A stretch of 21,173 nt of DNA from NCBI GenBank assembly GCA_002345145.1, contig DDVC01000237.1, positions 1 to 21,173 of the forward strand, in the 5' to 3' direction. The translations under genes were made by a program, and so were the position numbers. The notes under the pieces were generated by a model that searched no databases, had not been told where the DNA came from, and was given only the letters and a program-made list of their open reading frames with translations. The stretch comes from Bacteroidetes bacterium UBA2322. GTDB taxonomy: Bacteria > Bacteroidota > Bacteroidia > Chitinophagales > UBA2359. Below, piece by piece: positions 16,456 through 21,173 of the stretch; position 1 is the stretch's first letter; every line of letters begins with the position of its first letter.

Positions 16456-16702
16456 TGTTTTTATCGTTGATGATTGTTTCGATATCGGCATCGTTGAAAA
16501 TGCTTACTTTATACAAAGTGAGCATATCAAAGAAGGCAATGCGGGTAATGCCCAGTGCTTTAGCAGCTTTTCCCGATGAAATTTTACCCAACTCAAAAAG
16601 TTTGACCAACGCCATTTTTTTGATTTCATAGGCAAATTCTTCTTCTTGCATTTTGAGGGAAAAAGCCATTTCTTCAGGAAACTGTATTTGATATGCTTTC
16701 AT
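16448..16702 (-). CDS. UPF0175 family antitoxin-like HTH protein
   Basis: This 84-residue protein is of the UPF0175 type: an N-terminal strand-helix segment (IQFPEEMAFSLKMQEEEFAYEIKKMALVKLFE) followed by a helix-turn-helix, GKISSGKAAKALGITRIAFFDML (about residues 39-61). UPF0175 proteins are generally the DNA-binding antitoxin partners of DUF3368 PIN-like proteins. The start lies one base after the cas10 stop codon, and its end overlaps the DUF3368 start by eight bases, so the pair is embedded in the Cmr operon's translation chain. It could also regulate operon transcription through its HTH, but no target is shown. Confidence 0.85.
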   Translation of the reverse strand: MKAYQIQFPEEMAFSLKMQEEEFAYEIKKMALVKLFELGKISSGKAAKALGITRIAFFDMLTLYKVSIFNDADIETIINDKNNA

Positions 16703-16703
16703 T

Positions 16704-18620
16704 TTAATGCTGATTTTGAGTTGGAGAAATTGTTTTATTCAAATGCCTGCCGATAAACTCGCAGATATGCAAGGCATTGAGAAAGTTTTGCAGGTTCAAA
16801 TCAAAAGGGAGATGATTTGAATACAAAGCATACAGATTATTGCAAAAATCTTTTATATTGATAGATGCCCCCTCTGTTTTGGCTCTTTTGGCAAAACGCT
16901 CTAATTCGCATTTAAAAATATCATTTAAAGTACCCTTTTGTGCGGGTGTAGAAGCATTGCTCCACCAATCGCCGTTTTTATCCAAAAGTTTGGTAAAGGT
17001 TTCGGATAGGTTGGTGATAAACTTGTCGGAAATGTCTTTCTCTTTTAGGTGATTGGTTAGAGTTTTCAGTATTTCCGTACTGTATATTTTTTCTTCTTTC
17101 CAACGGAAAGTAGTATCGTGAATTTCGCCGGAGTGTTTGAGTACGGCTATGGAAAAAGCATCTTTTTTGATGTTGTCGTCGCTTTTATTTTCTATTTTTT
17201 TTGACTTTTTCTCCATAGCACGGGCATAGTTCAGCACTTCGGAAAGGGGCGTTTTGTAGTGGGCAATGGCTACCCCTGCCGAAAAGGTGAGCTTCAAATG
17301 TTCAGGAAGTTTTGCATTAACCTCCGTGTTAAACATTTCCCTTAATACCTGCATTGCCTCAAACAAATGATTGAGGTTTAAGAAGCCCAAGAAGTCGTCG
17401 CCGCCTGCATAGACGGTTTTGCCCAATTTGTTATCATCAATGTATTTAGTAGCATTTTGCCCATACTTACCCAAAAGTTCAGAAAGTTTTTGATGTTCTT
17501 CTTTGTTTTTGCAAGCCCCTAACTTACTGCCCATTCCGTCTGCATCAAAGACAAGGATAGCGTAGTATTTTGAGAGAATGAGTTTGTCATCCTTAACACT
17601 TTTTTTCATTCTGTCAAAGTTCTCTTTCAAACTCTTGTAACCAAGTTCGGATTGTAACTTCTTGTATCCTTGTTTTTGCAAATATTTGGTTGTCAAATTT
17701 TCCTCATAATAAATCTGCTCATCAGCATAACCTCGGTTTATGCTTCTTATAACATCAATGTAAGTTTGCGCAATTTGATTTTTATTTAACGTGTCTAATA
17801 AGGCAATTTTAGCCGTTGAAGGGAAGTTGGTCACCGTTTCATTATCAGCTTCAAAAAACCTTTTGAGCATAGAAACTGCACAAAGTCCTTCTCCTTCTTG
17901 CAATAGTTTTAATGGTATTGTTTCGTCATCTTCTAAGATTAAAAACACTTCTTGTTCCTTATCCATAAATAGTTTGTTTTTGATGACATAAGTATTTATT
18001 TCTGCTTGTGTGGGCGAGTATTTGTCATCTGCTTTTAGTTTACGTATTTGTGAAGTTGCATTTGTCCTATCAGCATCAGATAACCGGTAAAACTTCACAT
18101 TATACTCCCCGTTTAAGGCACATTTGCGTCCTTTTTCTTCCAGTTTAGAGAAATAGCGTATGTTTTTGGTAGCCCCCAATAACTTTTCGGCTTGTTTAAT
18201 CTCGGTAGCGTAGTTGATGATTTCGCCACTTGCATCAAGCGTTACTTTGTGGGCTACCCAATACACTTTCAAAAAGTCGTTGAGTTGGGTAATGCTGTCG
18301 GGTTGAAGTTTTAGTACTTTCTCACCCAATACATCCACAAAATGAAATTCAACCGCCTTTTTTACTTCATTGCCAAGCGTCTGAATATCTTTATCAGTGG
18401 TAACAACGGCGGTAAAACGGTTAGGTTTAGAAGTTGCTTTTAAATCCGTTGGGAAAATAAACTCAGTTGTAGGATATTTATTGTTCAGCGTTTCCATCGC
18501 TACTGTTATCAGTTCAGACAATATCTTACTTCCCGCATACAAATCTTGCGTTTTGCGGGCTTGCGCGATGAAAGACTGAACGGGTCCGATGGTGAAGAGA
18601 AAGAGGTGAGAATTATACAT
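16704..18620 (-). CDS. cas10: Cas10/Cmr2 cyclase subunit lacking the HD nuclease domain
   Basis: Cas10 is the large subunit of the Cmr complex. When target RNA is bound, its palm domain makes cyclic oligoadenylates from ATP. The 638-residue protein starts directly with the D1/palm region (FTIGPVQSFIAQARKTQDLYAGSKILSELI, residues 9-38), which in full-length Cmr2 follows a ~200-residue HD nuclease domain. No HD motif is present, so single-strand DNA cleavage is not expected. The palm carries VFDADGMG (about 355-362) and YAGGDDFLGF with GGDD at residues 406-409, and a conserved LTFSAGVAIAHYKTPL follows. The cyclase should therefore be active. The start overlaps the cmr1 stop by eight bases. Confidence 0.95.
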   Translation of the reverse strand: MYNSHLFLFTIGPVQSFIAQARKTQDLYAGSKILSELITVAMETLNNKYPTTEFIFPTDLKATSKPNRFTAVVTTDKDIQTLGNEVKKAVEFHFVDVLGEKVLKLQPDSITQLNDFLKVYWVAHKVTLDASGEIINYATEIKQAEKLLGATKNIRYFSKLEEKGRKCALNGEYNVKFYRLSDADRTNATSQIRKLKADDKYSPTQAEINTYVIKNKLFMDKEQEVFLILEDDETIPLKLLQEGEGLCAVSMLKRFFEADNETVTNFPSTAKIALLDTLNKNQIAQTYIDVIRSINRGYADEQIYYEENLTTKYLQKQGYKKLQSELGYKSLKENFDRMKKSVKDDKLILSKYYAILVFDADGMGSKLGACKNKEEHQKLSELLGKYGQNATKYIDDNKLGKTVYAGGDDFLGFLNLNHLFEAMQVLREMFNTEVNAKLPEHLKLTFSAGVAIAHYKTPLSEVLNYARAMEKKSKKIENKSDDNIKKDAFSIAVLKHSGEIHDTTFRWKEEKIYSTEILKTLTNHLKEKDISDKFITNLSETFTKLLDKNGDWWSNASTPAQKGTLNDIFKCELERFAKRAKTEGASINIKDFCNNLYALYSNHLPFDLNLQNFLNALHICEFIGRHLNKTISPTQNQH

Positions 18621-19683
18621 TATTTAATCCGTTTAATTTTAATATGAGTTTTTCTGACAAAAGGGAATTAAATCCTTTCAATATTTCAATATACTGATCT
18701 TGTATATTATCAAAGTCTTTTTTTCCAATAATTTCTGGACAGTCTTTAAGGTAAGCATAAGGAAGTAATAGGACTTCGCCTTTATACTTTTTTTCGGCTA
18801 GTTTTGTAATATGAAGAAAATAGGGTTTTGAGTGCCTTTCTAAAAAGTTGTCATTTATTTCCCGCTCACCTTTTACAACAATAGGCAGGGCAATTAACTC
18901 TCTGTTGTCCCACTCATGCCAATTCTCATCTGTTCGCTCTCTTGCATATTGATAAGCAATGGCAATATCTTTAAATGCCTTCTCCCAATTTTCATAGTCT
19001 GATTTTTTAGTTTCAAAAAAACAAAGGGTATTAGAAAAACATGTAAGTGAGTTTAATGAATTTTTGAATTTATCTAACTTGATACTGTCTATATTTATTG
19101 CTTTGTCAGTGTGGTCAGTTTTATCTTTTAGCTCACACCTCTTTATATAAAAGCAACCAAAGGCATTTCTTGCTTTTGAACCTAAACTTCCAAATTGTTC
19201 TAACGCTTTGAAAGAAAGTAATAGGTCATCTACAAAGTCTTCTTTTACCCGAAATGTTATAACAAATTCAAAACCAGCTGGAATATAGGGTCTAACGAAA
19301 CGCGTTCTTTTGTCTTCTTTTACCCAGTTAGCTACGCCATAACCCAAGTAATACATAGCATTAGTTTGAAATGCCTTCCCTTTCTCTTTACGTTCGTTGC
19401 CTTCGTATGTAGGAAAAGTATGATTAAACTCATCATAAGATGAAATAATATCTTGACAAGTTATCTTTTGTATCACCACCTTACTCCTCCCCTCAGTTCC
19501 TCCAAAAATCTCATCTTCCTTCTTTTTGAGTTCTTCCAATGAAAGATGCCCATTCATAGCCCGCCACCAAAACCGCAATGCCCCCTTAATAGAAGGCGGG
19601 CGGAGTTCGGGGGTTTGCCCGTCTGCTCCGCTGAGAAACATGGGCGTAATGGTTTCGCAGGTAAAGGTTATAGTGTGTTTCAT
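18613..19683 (-). CDS. cmr1: Type III-B RAMP protein Cmr1
   Basis: Cmr1 is a Cas7-like subunit near the 3' end of the crRNA that caps the complex and helps capture target RNA. The 356-residue product begins MKHTITFTCETITPMFLSGADG and has LRPPSIKGALRFWWRAMNG (residues 28-45) and DEIFGG, all diagnostic of Cmr1, plus LGYG, LSFKALEQFGSLGSKARNAFGCF in the second half. An upstream in-frame ATG at 19794 would add 37 residues that do not look like the family and would run through the promoter-like sequence, so ATG at 19683 is chosen. It is the first gene of the operon. Confidence 0.94.
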   Translation of the reverse strand: MKHTITFTCETITPMFLSGADGQTPELRPPSIKGALRFWWRAMNGHLSLEELKKKEDEIFGGTEGRSKVVIQKITCQDIISSYDEFNHTFPTYEGNERKEKGKAFQTNAMYYLGYGVANWVKEDKRTRFVRPYIPAGFEFVITFRVKEDFVDDLLLSFKALEQFGSLGSKARNAFGCFYIKRCELKDKTDHTDKAINIDSIKLDKFKNSLNSLTCFSNTLCFFETKKSDYENWEKAFKDIAIAYQYARERTDENWHEWDNRELIALPIVVKGEREINDNFLERHSKPYFLHITKLAEKKYKGEVLLLPYAYLKDCPEIIGKKDFDNIQDQYIEILKGFNSLLSEKLILKLNGLNNV

Positions 19684-19768
19684 AGAACAAGTAATTTTTT
19701 GGCACAATAATACAAAATGTTTACCAACCCTCCAAGTAAGGGATTTTTTTGTGTAATTCACTTGGTTG

Positions 19769-19776
19769 CAAAGATA
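19769..19776 (-). promoter_or_regulatory. Putative -7 box of the cmr operon
   Basis: On the minus strand TATCTTTG matches TAnnTTTG exactly. It lies 85 bases before the cmr1 start, implying a leader of roughly 75-80 bases. A TTTTTG lies 15 bases further upstream, slightly close for a -33 element. It is the only good promoter match ahead of an otherwise gap-free ten-kilobase gene chain. Confidence 0.5.
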
Positions 19777-19802
19777 CATTCCCCAAAGTTGCAAAAACTG
19801 AA

Positions 19803-19840
19803 AATTTCTGAAATAAAAAATAATTTCTGAAATTTTTCAG
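19803..19840. promoter_or_regulatory. Repeated palindromic sites upstream of the cmr promoter
   Basis: AATTTCTGAAAT occurs twice (19803-19814 and 19822-19833), 19 bases apart. Each contains the palindrome ATTTC-T-GAAAT. CTGAAATTTTTCAG (19827-19840) adds an overlapping inverted pair. The cluster lies about 27 to 71 bases upstream of the TATCTTTG box, a suitable place for an operator or activator site. The binding protein is unknown. Confidence 0.45.
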
Positions 19841-20437
19841 CATTACAGTTTGCTTATTCATTTACATGGTTTCTTATTGAACAATAGTTCGTTAAAAATT
19901 AAGTGGCAATACAGCCCAAAGATAAGAGTTCTGTAATTTTGGGGTGATTTTTTGATAACTCTGCCTGAAATGGAGAGATGTCAAAAATACGATCAATCAA
20001 AATTGGTTATACAACCTTGTTTTGACATCGGACATAGAGAAGGGCTTTCTTTGTTGTTTTGGGACGTTTAAGTTTAAACGGTTAATGACATGGCAGTAAG
20101 TTTGTTATTTGGGTTAGAGAATAAAATAGGATTGTTTTGTAAAAGCAAACAAGGATTTACCTTGTGCAAGCAACTTGTGTTTGTGCCTACTATAAACTGA
20201 ATGCAATAATACACAGTTGAGTTCCACAATTCAACAACTTCATCACTTATTTTTCAAAATCCAAATTGGATTTTTCTGTTCCCGCAAAAATGGGGGTTGG
20301 CTGTGGGGCATTACCCGCTTCTCCCTCCCTCCTCCTTAACCCTGTAAGCATGCCAACCGCTTACAGGGTTTGCTCATTTATACGGGTTCGCACCTTCCCA
20401 TCCCTATCCCATTCAAAAAACAAAAATTTAACCAAAC
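19841..20437. other. Intergenic region between cmr operon and TetR gene
   Basis: I see no gene, CRISPR repeat or RNA gene in this stretch. It holds an AT-rich palindrome AAAATCCAA-A-TTGGATTTT (20256-20274) and a strong hairpin (20338-20370), and TATTG/CAATA arms near 19872-19886. The open frame running into the TetR gene from 20266 spans these palindromes and is not family-like before 20512. Confidence 0.5.
20338..20370 (+). terminator. Strong hairpin, possible terminator
   Basis: AACCCTGTAAGC (20338-20349) and GCTTACAGGGTT (20359-20370) are perfectly complementary across a nine-base loop. A short T run follows on the plus strand. It could insulate the TetR gene from upstream transcription, or end a transcript from within the intergenic region. 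No plus-strand gene precedes it here. Confidence 0.5.
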
Positions 20438-20438
20438 G

Positions 20439-20480
20439 TTTTAATCATTTGATTAAAATTGCAAAAACGCCTTACCTTTG
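20439..20480 (+). promoter_or_regulatory. Promoter and palindromic operator of the TetR gene
   Basis: The 20-base palindrome TTTTAATCA-TT-TGATTAAAA (20439-20458) covers a TTTG (20448-20451) that sits 21 bases before TACCTTTG (20473-20480), a Bacteroidota-type -33/-7 pair. An operator overlapping the -33 box suggests autorepression by the TetR protein encoded 32 bases further on. Similar TTAATCA half-sites fit TetR operators in this phylum, by my recollection. Confidence 0.6.
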
Positions 20481-20511
20481 CCGCCGTTGTTCAGCAAACC
20501 AAGCGCATAAA

Positions 20512-21135
20512 ATGCCCAAACACAAGCAGGCAATAGATGCCACCACCCACCAAAAAATAAAAACCGCTGCCCGCATGGTGTTTCACCAAAAAGGGTATGC
20601 CGCCACCCGCACCCGCCATATAGCTGAGGCAGCCGGCATAAACCTTGCCCTGCTCAATTACTATTTTAAAAGCAAAGAACAATTGTTTAACCTCATTATG
20701 CTGGAAACCTTTACCGAGTTAGTAGCAACAATTAAAGAAATAGTAACCAATCCAAATACCTCTCTGCACCAAAAAGTAAGCAACTTGGTAGCCACCTATA
20801 TAGACCAACTGCTCCAAGAGCCGCAAATTCCGCTGTTTATAGTAAGCGAAATAAGAAACAACCCCCAAATTTTGGTCAATACTCTTCAAGTACCCAACAT
20901 AATTTTCCAATCGGCATTTGCGCGGCAATATGCACAGTCGGTACAAAACGGCAGCATTGCTCCCCTGCCCATCATGCACTTTTTAATGAACCTGCTGGGG
21001 TTTACCGTTTTCCCCTTTATAGCCCAGCCCATGCTGCAAACCATAGGCAGCCTTACCCCGGAGCAGTTTACCCAAATGATGCAGGAGCGCAAACAACTCA
21101 TTCCCAAGTGGGTAGCCGCGCTGCTCGCCCCTTAG
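20512..21135 (+). CDS. TetR/AcrR family transcriptional regulator
   Basis: The 207-residue protein from ATG at 20512 has the normal TetR length. The N-terminal DNA-binding domain is complete: AARMVFHQKGYAATRTRHIA, then the recognition helix region AGINLALLNYYFKSKEQLF (about residues 41-59). The C-terminal ligand-binding half is helical, with PLFIVSEIRNNPQIL and a NLLGFTVFPFIAQP segment typical of efflux-linked regulators of this phylum. The frame is open to 20266, but those residues cross a hairpin, a palindrome and the promoter, so the internal start is preferred. No target gene is inside the window; an efflux operon commonly follows such regulators. It is divergent from the cmr operon with about 830 bases between them. 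Confidence 0.92.
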   Translation: MPKHKQAIDATTHQKIKTAARMVFHQKGYAATRTRHIAEAAGINLALLNYYFKSKEQLFNLIMLETFTELVATIKEIVTNPNTSLHQKVSNLVATYIDQLLQEPQIPLFIVSEIRNNPQILVNTLQVPNIIFQSAFARQYAQSVQNGSIAPLPIMHFLMNLLGFTVFPFIAQPMLQTIGSLTPEQFTQMMQERKQLIPKWVAALLAP

Positions 21136-21173
21136 TACAAAATATCCCCAACGGACATTATCACCCTAAAAAT

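Noticed and set aside
19684..19794. N-terminal extension of cmr1 to the ATG at 19794
   Set aside because: The added 37 residues do not look like Cmr1 and the region holds the likely -7 box and leader.
20211..20240. GTTGA...TCAAC inverted segment upstream of tetR as a lone CRISPR repeat
   Set aside because: It occurs once, the stem is only five bases, and no second copy or spacer spacing is present.
20266..20511. N-terminal extension of the TetR gene
   Set aside because: The extension would be translated across a hairpin, a palindrome and the promoter, and would make the protein far longer than normal TetR proteins.

Overview
The window looks like a chromosomal segment of a Bacteroidota bacterium. 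Several genes are preceded by TAnnTTTG-type -7 promoter boxes, Shine-Dalgarno sites are weak or absent, and the dCTP deaminase, uridine kinase and polyprenyl synthase read as Bacteroidota-type proteins. This taxonomic reading comes from promoter style and protein character only; the window holds no rRNA.

Layout. (1) 1-835 has no convincing gene. It carries copy 1 of a ~113-base intergenic repeat that ends in a strong hairpin. (2) 836-2403 (minus) is a type II restriction-modification pair: an EcoO109I/PmeII-like nuclease and an SPPY-type methyltransferase. The same repeat recurs at 2539-2651, so the pair sits between direct repeats. (3) 2903-3217 is a 15-unit, 21-base tandem repeat in otherwise gene-poor DNA. 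(4) 3680-9538 is a housekeeping block: dcd (+), udk and a large nuclease-helicase (both minus), and a trans-polyprenyl synthase (+). (5) 9661-19683 (minus) is one tightly packed ten-kilobase operon encoding a complete type III-B (Cmr) CRISPR effector complex, interrupted by two blocks of accessory genes. (6) 19684-20511 is a long intergenic region with the operon's promoter and several palindromes. (7) 20512-21135 (+) is a TetR-family regulator with a palindromic site over its own promoter.

The CRISPR operon is the most interesting part. Its order is cmr1 - cas10(cmr2) - UPF0175 - DUF3368 - cmr3 - CARF protein - DUF1016_N - DUF6922-like - AbiEii - cmr4 - cmr5 - cmr6. Cas10 lacks the N-terminal HD nuclease domain but keeps GGDD in its cyclase palm. 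The CARF protein has no HEPN motif and ends in a domain that looks RelE-like, resembling the CARF-wHTH-RelE (Cami1) architecture. Together these suggest a signalling system: target RNA binding makes Cas10 produce cyclic oligoadenylate, which switches on an mRNA-cleaving or translation-blocking effector. Two toxin-antitoxin-like modules (UPF0175/DUF3368 and DUF6922/AbiEii) and a nuclease-less DUF1016_N protein are translationally nested in the same transcript. No CRISPR array, cas1, cas2 or cas6 is present, so crRNA must come from elsewhere.

Limits: no similarity search was possible. Family names rest on motifs read by eye, and functions of accessory genes are inferred.
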